Assembly (NCBI GenBank): GCA_031310005.1
Contig: CM062387.1
Coordinates: forward strand, 2,232,001-2,296,000
DNA from: Dactylellina haptotyla
Lineage: Eukaryota; Ascomycota; Orbiliomycetes; Orbiliales; Orbiliaceae
Reading direction: 5' to 3'
DNA: 64,000 nucleotides
Positions within the stretch are counted from its first letter, which is position 1. The number at the start of each line of letters is the position of its first letter. Shown here in pieces: positions 1 through 12,304 of the stretch. The position numbers were made by a program, and so were the translations under genes. A model generated the notes under the pieces. That model saw only the letters and a list, made by a program, of their open reading frames with translations, did no database searches and was not told where the DNA came from.

Positions 1-1945
1 TGTTGCTATGCTCGGAGCTTTGTTCCTTATTATCGGTATGGCAGTTTGCGGAACCGCTCACCAAATGAATATCTTTATTGGTAAGTCCTCAGAGCTCTTG
101 GATCCTTGGCAACAATAAACAAAGACAGCCAAAGACTAACTTTGAGACCGACAGCTGGAATGGTATATAAACGAACTCGAGATCTCGAAGCTCACGAACG
201 CTATGTACTAATACTAGACGTAGGCAATTTCAGGTGCAGGTGCTGGGATTTGCGAATTGACGGCTCTGGCCGCTACCTCTGAGCTTGCTCCAACCAGGAA
301 GCGAGGAAAATACGTTGCCGTCCTCATCTTCACCATCATTCCATTCTGTCCTAGTGTTCTGGTGAGTGATACCCTTTTTAGTAATGCGAGCCTATGAGTT
401 TTCAAATCTAACACACTGGTATGATAGTGGGCACAACTTATTGCCTATCATTCCACCTGGCGAAACGTGGCATGGCTTTGCCTTGCTTGGGCTGCCATTG
501 GTTTCATTGCGATTGCAGCCTTCTACTTCCCACCACCAAGACCAAATTCCAGAGGACTATCAAAGAAGGAGATTATAAGCAGAATTGACTTTGTTGGTGG
601 ATTCTTATCCATTGTGGGATTACTCTTGTTTATGGCAGGACTGCAGGTCAGTAACTGTGTGAATAGTGTGGCTTCCGAACAAGCTTTTCGCTAACGAAAC
701 GATAGTGGGGTGGATACCAATACCCATGGACATCGGCTCATGTCCTCGCCCCGTTGCTCATTGGCGCCGCATTCTTGGTTGCTTTCACCTTCTGGGAAAT
801 CTACGGCGCGAAATATCCGATCTTCCCAAGCGAATTGAAAGTTGCACCAAGGATCCTAACCCTTACTTTGATCATTACCGCTATCTCTGGTGCCAACTTC
901 TTCAGCGTTGTCATGTAAGTGACCTTCTCACGGAACTTTTGTAAAGAAACAGATTTTTGTTGTGTTGTCTGGCCTGCGAGACCAAAAGAAACCAGATTAG
1001 CAAGCTAACAGCGAGAGATAAAGGTTCTGGCCAACCCAAGCGTTCAATGTTTACGGTCACGACCCCGTTGGTGTCGGTGTTCGTGGTATTCCTGTTGGTT
1101 TCGCGATTCTCGTCGGAGCATGCGTTGTTCTATGGCTTCTCTCTGTCTTCAGCGGCCGTAACCGAGAGCTCATGATCGCGTCTTCTGTTATTATGACTGC
1201 AGGTTGCGGTTCCTTAGCCATCGCAACGCCTCACAACTTGAATACACTCTACGGGCTTTTGGTTCTTGCAGGTTTGGGAATTGGCGGCATCGTTGTTCCC
1301 GCCAGTATTATCACTACGATTATCTGCCCAGAAGAATTGATTGCCACAATTGCCGCCTTGACATTAGCCATTCGAGTTTTGGGTGGTGCTGTGGGATATA
1401 CCGTACGTGATTTGATTCTACCCGCTCTTGATTTTTGAGGTGCAAGCACTTGGCTAACATTAAATGCGAACTTCAGATCTATTACAATGTCTTCATTCAG
1501 AAATTTATACCAAATGCGACGAAATATATTGGTTACACCATGTTTACCATGAACATTACCGACCCGCATCTCATCGAGGAAGCCATAGTCCTAACCGGAG
1601 CCAGTTTATTGGAGGGAATTAAGGAGATCCCTGGTGTCGATTCCGAAGCAAAATTTGATGCTATTGTGGCGGCTGGACAACTGGCTTATTCCGAAGTAAG
1701 ATACTATTCCTAGCAGCTATAGAGTCAGGATCCCTTATACTAAACCTAATCATTTAGTCCTATAAATACGTTTACTTGACCAGTATTGCCTTCGGAGGTA
1801 TCTCCATTCTCGCATCCATCTTCCTGGGAGACATCAAGAAGTAAGTGACTATATTTCTACTTCAGCAAGTCGAATTGATTTTAAAACTAACCTGTTAAAT
1901 CCGAATAGATACATGACAGATCGTGTCGCCGTTATTATCCATTAA
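1..1945 (+). CDS. MFS transporter, TRI12/siderophore-type (5' partial)
   Basis: Membrane exporter of the major facilitator superfamily, probably a drug/toxin or siderophore antiporter at the plasma membrane. The gene enters from the left edge; the reading frame starts at base 2 and the start codon is outside. Exons: 2-80, 234-361, 428-646, 706-914, 1024-1402, 1477-1695, 1758-1840, 1909-1945; all introns are GT-AG and the first has a perfect TACTAATAC branch site. About 450 residues are visible, mostly hydrophobic helices. The segment SELAPTRKRGKYVA resembles the conserved loop after helix 4, and WGGYQYPW and MFWPAQAFNVYG are typical of the fungal TRI12-like branch, which usually has 14 helices. 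The substrate cannot be read from sequence. It converges with the prolidase gene. Family call is firm; substrate is inference. Confidence 0.9.
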
Positions 1946-2326
1946 GTTATGAAATAGCGTTTTTATTGAACTAATGCGTGGTTGATCGAGATGGTAGAGC
2001 GTCAGTAGCGCTATACCGCTGTATCAATCGTGCAGAAGACCAAGAAGCATGCACTCTTTATTTTTGACTTTAATCCGTTTAATTCTATTCTCTATTGTGA
2101 TTATCTCTTATGAGTTGTTCCAACTATGGGTGCCCATGTGATGTCCATGAAATAGTTCCTCATATATGCAAGTGATAAAGGTAAATTTTAACCCCACGTG
2201 GTTGTAGGCTCTTTATTTTACAAGGTTCAGGGATTTTAAGGACAGAACTAGTCCAGATAAGTTTTGATACCCATTTAACCAAGAAAGGCTGCACACATAT
2301 GCGTTGACTATATGCTGGTGTGACCA
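1946..2326. other. Convergent 3' intergenic spacer
   Basis: This spacer lies between the stop codons of the MFS gene and the prolidase gene. It is AT-rich and should hold both 3' untranslated regions. I see no other feature in it. Confidence 0.6.
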
Positions 2327-4200
2327 TTACCTCCTCGATTTAGCAATCCTCTCGATGTCAACGATCTTCTTTGGTGCTGTAGTCAGGTTTTCAAATCCAT
2401 TTTCAGTAACTCGGATACAGTCCTCAATTCGAACCCCTCCCACATCCCAATACTTTGCTAGCACCTTTTCGTTGACGTATTTTGTGCTATTTGGGAAAGT
2501 ATTCAAGTAATCCTCATATAAGGGTTGATTGAAGTAACTATCGAGTGAATAGCGTGTTAGCGCGTATCATATCGGCCAAACTAGCAACGACGATATTGTG
2601 GCCTTACATTCCAGGCTCTGCAGTGATAACCATATTTGGCTTGAGAAGATTGTGGATTTCTTTTTCTGTGTATGCATCGAAATCTCGAAGAGCCAAGACT
2701 GGAGTCCGTTTCCCCCGAGAGCTGGGGCCAGCTGAAATGAGTTCGCTGTAGAGAGTATCATGAACCTCAAGACCAACACCATGACCTGCCATATTCGCAT
2801 CAGAATCAGATGGCTATGTGAGTTTCGTAACGGCAGCTTACCTAGGCCATGTGGAAAGAACACTTTACCGATTATCTGGCTTTTAACGATCTCGGTTTTG
2901 TTTCCAATTAACACCCCTAATTTCATCAGCCCGTCAAGAGCGACATCTGCTGCTGCTAAATGGCAATCTCTCCATTTCACACCGGGCTTGACCATTTTGA
3001 AGACTGTTTGCTGCATCTCATATACCAAACCTATTAGACAGATGTTATAACGTTAGTCCCAAAACTCGCTACATATAAACACATACAACCGCTTACTGTA
3101 TATTTCGGCGGCCTCTTTGGTAAATCTGCCATTGATCGGGAAGGTTCTTGTAATGTCGCTTGCATAGAGTCCATATTCCGCAGCGGCATCTATTAAAACC
3201 AGCTGTTTCCCTTTCAATTCTTGGTCGTTTTTAACATAGTGTAATATAGCATTATTCTTCCCCGAGCAAGCAATGGTATCATACGCGAGCTTCTTCGCGC
3301 CTCGCCTGATGCATTCTGAAATAAACATCGCTTCTATGTCCCTCTCGGATGCCATCAGATCTATCTGGGACATTATCTTGGTGTGCGCTTGGCTGCTGAT
3401 TTCGGTCGCCCGCCTTATGAGCTCAATCTCATAGTCGTCTTTGACAACACGACAGACGTCGATAGCATACTGTAGTTTTGTGTTATCACAGAAGCTTCGA
3501 AGCTCCGATGGAATCGGGGGGAAATAATTGTGCAGAATGTGAATCTTCGCGGATGGATTGGCTGCTGTGTATGCGATAATTGTAGTGTTGAGGCCGTCGG
3601 AAGTATAGTTCGCCATGTCAACATCATGTGCCAGCAGGATGGACTGTGGAGTCGGTGAAGGACCAGACCTATACAGCATAAATCGCAGAAAATCTCTCTC
3701 ATATTAGAATACATATCTAGAGAATAATTTTCTGATAGCTGGAAAATCATCCACTAACCATAGTACTTCCTTCGGATCAGGCTTCAAGATCCATATTGTG
3801 AGAATATCAGCTTTGATATCGTAAGTAACATGGGCGTCCGGATAATCGTAGCCGGTAAGATAGTAGAAATAGCGCTTCTGGCGGAAGAAAGCAGGCATAT
3901 CGCTATCTTCGTTGTTTCGAAACTGCTCACCATTGAGGTAGATGAGACCCTCGGTAAGGTTGAGCTGCTTTGCGACTCGGCGAGCATGGCTTTTGGCTAT
4001 AATTATATCACCATCAGCGATTACTGCATAGATGTATATGCCTAATGGCTTATGAATGTTCTACCTGGGTATTTATTCCCAGTTCCTTCATCTCTTTGAT
4101 CGAGTTTCCGGCCGATATCGAGGTGCGACTCCGCCTTCACCAGCCAGAGGCAACACAGCAGAAAGGCGAGCAGCGTTGGAAGGACGTTGGTGTTTCTCAT
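2327..4200 (-). CDS. Xaa-Pro dipeptidase (prolidase, M24B) with apparent signal peptide
   Basis: Metallopeptidase that splits dipeptides with C-terminal proline. Exons on the minus strand: 4200-4065, 3996-3759, 3668-3097, 3030-2842, 2785-2608, 2537-2327, giving 507 residues. All five di-metal ligands of the family are visible: Asp285 (LIDAAAEY), Asp296 (SDITRTFP), His380 (HGLGHGVG), Glu435 (AEPGIYF) and Glu476 (RIEDCIRV), so it looks active. The prolidase N-terminal marker [12 protein letters not shown] is at residues 43-54. Before it lie a hydrophobic stretch ([16 protein letters not shown]) and a KAES-like cleavage region. Five N-glycosylation sequons (NLT, NYT, NTT, NST, NLT) fit a secretory or vacuolar route. 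An in-frame Met 10 codons upstream (4230) is possible but would bury the signal. It shares a short divergent promoter with the CMD-like gene. Confidence 0.92.
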
Positions 4201-4531
4201 TTCGAGCGATTGTGTGTTGGGCCGCAACACAATTTGGCGGTAAGCTGACGCTCAGTAAACATCCCGCGACTTCGGTGCCTTTAAAGCTTCAAACTCGCAT
4301 TCTGTTTTTCCCACCTGCCCGCCTATTCCTTCACCCACCTGACGGCTTTTGCGCAAACCCCACCTGCCTCTTTCTTTAATTCTGGCAAGATCTATACGAT
4401 TGGCAGACAGGGCCATCTTGCACTTGGCGAAACTACATCGATAGGTAATATACGTCAAACAATTGGGATTGAGGTAGCTTGCGGCAATTGCTGGGGGCAT
4501 TTTAAATCGACACCCTTGTCTTCCATTTATA
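4201..4531. promoter_or_regulatory. Divergent promoter between prolidase and CMD-like gene
   Basis: Only 331 bp separate the two start codons, which face away from each other, so the two genes probably share control elements. I do not see a motif I can name with confidence. Confidence 0.55.
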
Positions 4532-5694
4532 ATGGCTTCCGTACCTGCAGCCAAGGTGTGTGCTGGCCTTATATATCTCACCAAGACATATTGTTTCGTC
4601 TTGGATTATCTTGGATAAATTTAGGCAATAACTTATAAACCTTTCACTTGGGCTAGGATGAAGTTGAATGTCCACCGGATCGGACGACTGAGGAAGCTCT
4701 TGCGCTTTTCCGCGACATTGAAGAATCTTTCCCCAAAAGCTTGGGAGAAGACAAATGGTATCTTATTATCGTAAGTTGCCATTACAAGCTCATCATACCC
4801 TACCTTGAATAAGTATTCTCTATAGTTTATGTTGTATCAGTTCCCCAAAGAGCATGAGAATTTCAAAATTACATAGTACCTAATCGTCGCGAATTTTATA
4901 TTTGGCAGTTGGCAACTTTGACATATGGCCCCAATCCTTCTCATATTGCAGATCTTTATAAATACATAATTTCTCTCCCCCAATACTCCACCCCGGCCTC
5001 CCGCCAAGCTCTTATCAAACGCATTCGTGAGGGCCTTCTCAAGCTCGTTAGTATCATTGGAGTCTGTAAGCCTTTACTCGCAATATGGGCGATCGGAGAG
5101 ATCGAACAGGAGGAAGATAAGGATCTCAGCTGTAGTCGGGAGGGCTGGCAAGCCGATGAAAAGAATTTGGAAAGAGGTAAAGAATGGCTAGGCAAGATCT
5201 ATCGACACAACATGAAAGGTAACGATGACAAATTTGTGGCACATAAGGATTTCGGTACGTTAGATCCCTACTATCATACTTGCCAACAATATAAGAGCGA
5301 ATATCAATGCGGCAGGTTTTAATAGGTTGGATATCGTATAACATTACATACGGCCTGTACCTTTCAGATCATAGCATCCTCGACCCAATTGAAACAGAGA
5401 TAATTGTATTGGGTGGTATCTTGATACAAAATCTGCCCACAGTGTCGAACTTTCATTTGCGAGGTGCGAGACGCCTAGGTATCAGCATGGAAGACGTGGA
5501 GGCAATGCAAGTTTGCGTACGTGTTTCATCACTCTATATAGTCTTTGAACCTAGTCTGAGAAAGCTAACAACTCTGTTGATTATCGTTATAGTGTGAGAA
5601 GATCGCGAAATTTTGCAGATTGAGGATGGATAAACTGCCCCGTGTGGCGGACATTGAGCATGAGGTGCCTTGGGAGAATGATATCAAGGCTTGA
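4532..5694 (+). CDS. AhpD-like / carboxymuconolactone decarboxylase-family protein
   Basis: All-helical protein of the CMD/AhpD superfamily; the reaction is not known for this fungal branch. Exons: 4532-4555, 4657-4770, 4909-5254, 5326-5516, 5593-5694, giving 258 residues. The first exon encodes only eight residues (MASVPAAK). The third exon opens with LATLTYGPNP directly after the splice site. The C-terminal third has the segment DPIETEIIVLGGILIQNLP followed by FHLRGARRLGIS, the helix pair that marks the fold. The classical AhpD redox signature (Glu, CxxC, His) is not visible; there is an adjacent Cys pair in MQVCCEK instead, so peroxidase-reductase chemistry should not be assumed. It is divergent from the prolidase and ends 139 bp from the stop of the facing monooxygenase gene. 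Confidence 0.8.
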
Positions 5695-5833
5695 TTTTTT
5701 CTATGCTCCGCCATTTTGAGGTTCCAGGGCATCTTTGGCTTCCGCATAAATCAATTTATTATTGATCTAGCAGCAATCATTATTAGACAAACAAAAGCAG
5801 CAAGGCCATTATTCTTTTTTTTTTTTTTTTCTT

Positions 5834-7857
5834 CTAATAGCACCCAAACTCCTTCCCTGCGATCTTAAGTGCCAAAACCCGAGAGTAGAAACGGCAATGT
5901 GCCAAATTCATACCCATAAACCAGAACCCTGGATGTCCACTGTCTCTATATAAAGTCTGGAATTCACCCTCCGGATCGAATCCAGCAACAACATTGACAG
6001 AGTCCTTCACACAGGGGAATACCACGCCCGCCGTAGTTCGCATGTTTTGATAGCCCTATATAATATGTCAGTGCCTAGAAGGGGATGTGCGATCACAAGG
6101 TCACTTACAGTAGCAAGCACAATCTCAGCGGCTTCCAACTCCTCGCCATCCTCAAACAAAATGCCTTTCTCGGTAAATTTGTCCACGTTACCGTGTTTTA
6201 CACCAATCTTGCCGTCAATTATCATACTAGATGCTCCGATATCGATATAATAACTCCCGCCCTTGTCAAAGTATTTGATTACTAATCCAGCACCATCAGG
6301 ACCATCATCGGTGACAAAGCCAGCTTTGTTCAAACCGTCAATAATCTTGCCATCTTTGTCGGGTGCACGCAAACCAGCTATTAACCCTTGGTGATGATAC
6401 TTCAAGACTGCGTTTGGAACACTGAAGGCTAGAAGGTCGGCCTCTTCAGGATCAGGGCCACCTTCGGAGTACTTTACGCAAGTTAGGTTTAAGTTCGGAA
6501 AAAGCCAAAGAAGTTAGAAGAATAGCTCACCAGACTACCTAGAAGTGTTGGCAAGCCAATCTGGGAGGAGATTACGTGGGTGCTGGATCGTTGGACAATA
6601 GTTGGGTATGCTCCATTTGAGTACAATGATTGCGCGATATCATGTGCGGTATTACCGGCTCCGATTACAAGGACTTTTTTGCCCTTCAACCGTTCTGGTG
6701 CCGTCCATTTGGAAGAATGTGTGAGGTTTCCTTTATACTTGACATCGTCTACAAATCGGGGTATGTTTGGTTCACCGGAGTGGCCGGTAGCGAGAATCAC
6801 ATGTTTGGGTTTGAGAGTACGCTCTACTCCGTTTTTGGAGAGACTGACGGTCCATTCTCCGTTCTTGAATTCTGAGGCTCCGACTGTCGTTGATGTCCAA
6901 ACTGGGATTTCCATGACTGTCGCGTAATGTTCTAGCCAGTCGGCCAACTTGTCCTTGGGCGTAAAAATTGGCCATGTTTTTGGGAACGGGAGGTATGGGA
7001 GATGGTCGTACCAGACGGGATCGTGGAGTACGAGACTGTGATATCGGTTTCGCCAGTTATCGCCAATCCTTGGGTTCTTGTCGACAATAAGCGTTGGAAT
7101 GTTAAGTTGTGTGAGACGAGCCGCAACTGTGAGTCCAGATTGTCCGGCACCAACGATTAGAACAGTTGGCTGAGAAGATTCAAAATCGGTGAAAGAGGCG
7201 AGACGTTCCTTCCAGTTTCTCGGGTCGGACGATTGGTCGCCGTGGAGGCCACCATGGGGACGGTTTGGACCTGCGTTTTCGGCGTGACCTTTAATGCTAG
7301 CGAGTGCGGAATATATCGTGAATGCCTAACATAAGGTGCATTAGCCTATCGGTCAATAGGATTGCTTAAACATTTCGTGGACTGTCTACCTTCCAGTTGT
7401 TATCTGCGTCAAGAAACAATCTGATCACGCCCTCGCCGAAACCTTGGTCGGACTCGATATCAACAAAAGCGGTGATATTGAAAGTTTTCGGATCACTAGT
7501 GTCCAGCAAGGGCTGCCGCTTATACCCAGTTGCCGGTGAGAACTTGATAGACGCAAGTTTCTTCAACGTATCGGGCTCGGAGAGATACTCGCTAATCTTC
7601 TCGACACCCCGCAGAGTTCGTAGATCCCAGGTGACGAACAAGTGGTCCCGCCAGAATCCGTCTGGGAAGATGGCATCCTGGAGACTGGAAATCGTAGGCT
7701 TTTCTAAAGCCTTTTGGAGACGGGCCACAAACTCCGCTACAATTTTGGGAACATCGAACGTCTTTGGATCGGGTCTGCTTTTGAGGTCGAAGCTAGGAGG
7801 CCGAGCGGCCTTCAATGGAAACGATGGCTGTTTGACGGGTGGCGCGGTGGTCGTCAT
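5834..7857 (-). CDS. FAD-dependent monooxygenase with N-terminal NTF2-like region
   Basis: Flavin- and NADPH-binding oxidase of the FMO/YUCCA-like group; the substrate is unknown. Exons: 7857-7390, 7325-6531, 6471-6109, 6055-5834, giving 615 residues. Residues about 40-155 look like an NTF2/SnoaL-type alpha-beta barrel (FWRDHLFVTWDLRTLRG, then FNITAFVDIESDQGFGEG). The FAD Rossmann motif GAGQSG is at 215-220. An FMO-type signature, YKGNLTHSSKW, comes before the NADPH motif VIGAGNTAHD. Two ATG-type motifs, LATGHSG and LATGYQN, follow; the second is created across an exon junction. Tyr replaces the usual first Phe of the FxGxxxH signature. A genomic A16 run begins three bases after the stop codon. 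It lies near the TRI12-type exporter, which could mean detoxification, but that is inference. Confidence 0.9.
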
Positions 7858-10800
7858 GATGGCGATATCTTAGAGGAGGTTGTTGGATTGCGGAGAAGCG
7901 ATAAGTCTGTAATCGATCTGATGCATTCAATATATACTCAATTATGATACTGTATTATATATTTGATATTTATGTCTATCCTCGGGAGTCTATCATTATA
8001 TCGTGAATTACTAAAGTGGAGTAGCAACGCAGGATTGCCAGCATTTCTATAGCAATTGCAGAGCCCCCTTCCACCGATAATAAATACCAAAGTAACATTC
8101 CTTTCACCCGTCATCGATAAGAACACGACTACAGCGCACTGACATCAGCGCCCGCAGTAGCTTGCCATTAAGCGCTATTTCGCGAGCACTCCGACGGGAC
8201 GGCTTGCAGCAGCTTGTGTTGCGGAGAGGTCGCACCGGTCTGTGCAGCCGAGATCCTCGTCCCGGGTTCCACAAGCGGGGTAACGCCGAGGTAACGCCGG
8301 CCCTCGAGACCAGTGTGAAGATATTGCGGGGTCAATTACCTGCCCAAGAGACGCTATCTCGATCGATTGCAGCTACGGAGCAAGGGAGCTTTGCGCAATT
8401 ACGGGGAGATGCTTGTTCCTCCGGCGTCTGTGTCGACTAGCCTCTTTTTGTGCTTCCGGAATCGATTCTAATCTCTGTCTTGATAATCAGATTGGAAGTG
8501 TACCCGTATCGCGAGTATTAAGCATGGTTGGTAGCCATTGTTCTCCCTTCGGAAGGTGGTAAAGCTAGATTATCAACATTCCGTATCCGCGGAACGGCCA
8601 GCGGGAGAACCGTGGCACGCATTGACCAATCCTTGATTAAGAAGGAGGACACTTTAACGGCGATTCACTATCCGCAAAATTTAATTGTTATATCGAGTGC
8701 GAGCGGACTCTTGCCAAAACTATATTAGAAAAAGGAGGAAGCAAAAGATAGAGAACAGGAGAAGCTAATGGATTGTTCAAAGCAAGTTTGAGTCCAACTT
8801 TCGAATTTGCGGCCATATGAATGGATACCGGCTTCGAAAGCTTTTTTGTTTCTCAATATAGGCAAACTGTGCTTGTTCAATCTTTTTTTTGTCCTACCCT
8901 GCGAATAGATCAGAGTTGGCGGGCCTCTGGATTAGATAGCCGGATTTGATTTGGGACCTAAGAGCTCACGCAATTTAGTGGTCTTTGTGTCTTGCTTCTG
9001 CAGTCTACCCTATCTCACATCGTAGGAGTTCGAAAATGAGATGTGATTGTCTTCAGTTCGAAGGTCTCCGGGCCAAGAAACCATCCGAGTGAATAAACCT
9101 CCGCTCCGCTGAGTGATTCCGAATTCCTATCTGCATAGGTAAGTATATTTGATTGCGGGTCAGTAGAAAAGCGCCTAGAGGGATACTTGAACTTGGCGAG
9201 CGAAATAACTCGATTTCGTAGGCCATTTCTGCTCCCGACTTGCCGGAATTGCAATTAATTGCGAAAGTCCAAGATACCAAACCCCATGAGGGGGTGGGTG
9301 TCCATCCGGTATATGTAACGTATACGCGTATATGTAGACTGAGGAAAATATTACCAGAAGTGCAAGGTCAGGGATCCCGGTTGTGTAACCAAGTCGTCCA
9401 AGCACGCTGCAGTTAGGAGCGGCCTGCAGTTTAAAGTTGGGTCATGATGATTAATGCAGATTAATACCACCTCATTATCAAAGAAACAGTCGAAACTGAA
9501 CCTCTTGAAAGATACCCTTGCCGATATCATTTAGCCTACATCTGCCGAAGTTGTGAAAGCACACTGGCAGATCTACCAATATAGTACTAAGAATACATTT
9601 TGGAAGGCGGTGTCGCATGGGAGCCACCTTACTCGACACGTTTTTTGGGAGGCTTTCGATTCTAGAATTCTAAGACAAAGCGCCAATGCTGATGATACTA
9701 GCGGTCCCAAATTGATGTCACCGTTCGAAGCCTCCGGTGGTGTCTCCGAGAGCCAAGACCGACTCCCAATCTTACCTAATAACTTTATAACTAGTCGATA
9801 CGCGGTCGCAAAATTAGCACTCCAACGTACTTAGTGAAAAAAATATCCGACGAGAAGAGCCTCAATTCGACGTAATCAGCCTTGTTTTCCGAGCCCCAAA
9901 AGAAGGCTTGACCCTTTGCACCACCATCATTTTAAGCGTTTCCAGTTTTGGAGGGGTTTTTCGGACTAGTAATCTTCTCTCGTGTTCTCGTATTGGTACC
10001 GAAACTCGTTCTTTCGGGTCCTCGTATTTGCACCTAAAGCGGAAAACAATGCATAACATTGACATCAAGAGTCGAGAGCCAGAAATTAACCACGGTGGGA
10101 TATGCGGGTGAATAAAACGTGGGAATTCTAAAGGTGGGCTGTGCAGGTGCTCCTCCTGGTCTTCATTTTGGGGCCGCGTGTTCGCAGCGTTCAAGCTTTA
10201 TCAAACACAGAAAAGAAGGCCCGGCAGTTCGCTAAATGATAGAAGCCTCCAACACTTCGTCCTTCAAACCAAAGCCTCCCTGTGGGTCATGCATTACTCT
10301 GCCCTCCAAAGAAGTGATAAGATTCTTTCCTAACTTGGCAGGGCTTCGGGCTTCGGACTAATTCTCAAAGCCCGTCGTTCGTTCGTCTTCAGGGGTTTCC
10401 CATTCGCCAATCAGCACGTACAGAGCGAGCGATATTATTACTCGTTACAGGTTGGTGAGATGTGTGCTGGTTCTAAACCTTAGACCGCTTCCGTCACCTT
10501 CGTCGTCGGCGAGGAACGCCCGCCAGCCGATCTCAGTGAGATCACACGTTCACGCATTCGGGCGCAGGACCTTAGCGCCTGTATCCTGGGATTTCTCGAT
10601 CTTATGGGCCTGGTCGATTGGACCTAAAATTACCTTGGAGGCTCGAATACACAGGATTCTGGGGACATTCGAAATGCTCCGTCAAATTTGCCCGGAACAA
10701 TTTCGCAGAAGGGCGAAGGGCTCTCGACAACGCTTCGACAGTTTTGTCCTTATTGGGCAATTCCTTCGCCCAATAATGCAAATGCAGTATTGACAGGCAT

Positions 10801-11255
10801 CCCACCTGAAAGAATCCCACACCATTGCGCCTTATGAAACTTTTCCTCGAAGGCCACTTAGCAAAGAGGCTCCACTCTGTATGCGAGCGTTTTAGGACAC
10901 CCGGCATGACTAAGGGCCGTACACCGACGAGCAACAATTTTCAATATATAACCTCTGGTGCCGACCTCGACAAATCCAGATTGACTCAGACAACGTTAGA
11001 GGCAAAACAAAACCGGCACAACGAACCAATATCTATAAAACTTTCGCCTATTAATCACCGAGTATCCAGCATTGCTTCTGGAAATAATTTCTCGCCGCGA
11101 TATCCAACGACTTGGAATCCCCTTTCGAAAATTTCTCAAGCCTTCGGATCCGCGGACCCCATTGATATTGCAGTATCCGACAACCACACCCTACCACAAC
11201 TATTCTCTAATATATCGGTGTCGACGTTGTTGAAAGCAGTTTAATATACGACAAA
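7858..11255. other. Gene-poor divergent intergenic region
   Basis: About 3.4 kb between the starts of the monooxygenase and the RTA1-family gene. Open frames here are short and resemble no family I know. A perfect 10-base core is repeated as an 11-bp tandem pair at 8279-8300. The region must contain both promoters; I see no transposase, reverse transcriptase or clear inverted terminal repeats. Confidence 0.5.
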
Positions 11256-12304
11256 ATGAATCGACTCAGTTTTGAAGAACGTCAACAGCTCCGAATGGGA
11301 TGCCATGCTCCCATTCCGGGCGTCAACCCTTCATATGGATACTTCCCTTCTCAGGCCGCTGGAATTGCATTTCTAGTGCTGTTCGGACTGTCAACTATCG
11401 GTCACGTCTATGCCTCTATTAAGGGAAGGCACTATTGGTATCTGTGCTTCGCAGTAGGCACCATCTGTATGTTCCGCATCTATCAAAATTACGGTTCCTT
11501 TCAGAACATTTGACTAACATAACGCTATAGCTGAAATGATCGGATGGGGTGGACGATTATGGTCCTCAGAGTGTCCCTATAATAATAATGCATTCTTAAT
11601 GCAGATATCTACCCTCATCTTTGGTAAGTTTTAACGCTCTGTTGTTCTTCCATCTTGCACCGAGTCTTTTTGAATATGCGCTAACTAGCATATGAACAGC
11701 GCCTGCATTTTTCACGGGCGGCATTTACTACATCCTCAAGCAGTTCATCGACATCACTGGTCGGGAATACTCTCTCATCCCACCACGTCTCTACCTCTGG
11801 ATCTTCATCACTGTCGATGTCCTCTCTCTCGCCATCCAGGCCGCTGGTGGTGGTCTCGCCTCCTCCGCCTCCAGTCAGCCTGGCGGAAACACTGCAACCG
11901 GAACCAATATCATGGTTGCTGGTGTTATCTTCCAGATGGTGTCTATCACTGTTTTCTGCCTCTTTTACGGCGCTTTCCTCTGGAAATCTCGCAATATTCA
12001 ATTGGAGAAGGCCATCATGTGGCTCACCTATGCCACCGTTATCAGCGTTACTTGCATATATATCCGAAGCATTTACAGAACCATCGAGTTGTTGGAGGGT
12101 TGGAACGGTTATTTGATCACCACCGAGAGATTCTTCATCGCTCTCGACGGTACCATGATGATTATTGCCGTCGGTATCTACAACATTGTTCACCCGGCTC
12201 TGTTGCTACCAAACCCAAAGGATAAAAAGGCCGCCGAGTCTACTGGAAGCGACGAGGAGAGGGCTGGCGACGTGCGAACGATGGGCAAGAGAGGCGATGC
12301 TTAA
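11256..12304 (+). CDS. RTA1-like multi-span membrane protein
   Basis: Seven-helix membrane protein of the fungal RTA1/RTM1/RSB1 family, linked in yeasts to resistance to toxic amphiphiles and long-chain-base export. Exons: 11256-11466, 11531-11623, 11700-12304, giving 302 residues. The N-terminus has the short extracellular segment PGVNPSYGYFPS before helix 1. The family hallmarks follow: EMIGWGGRLWS, then FFTGGIYYIL with RLYLWIFITVDVLSLAIQA, and later YIRSIYRTIELLEG and the final IYNIVHPALLLP. The C-terminal tail is charged and cytosolic (KDKKAAESTG...). The substrate cannot be predicted. It is isolated, with gene-poor sequence on both sides. Confidence 0.93.

Noticed and set aside
7858-11255. 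Possible diverged repeat shared between about 9950-10100 and 13440-13620
   Set aside because: Only short scattered words match (CCTCGTATT, GCACC); not enough to align by eye, and I could not run a self-comparison.
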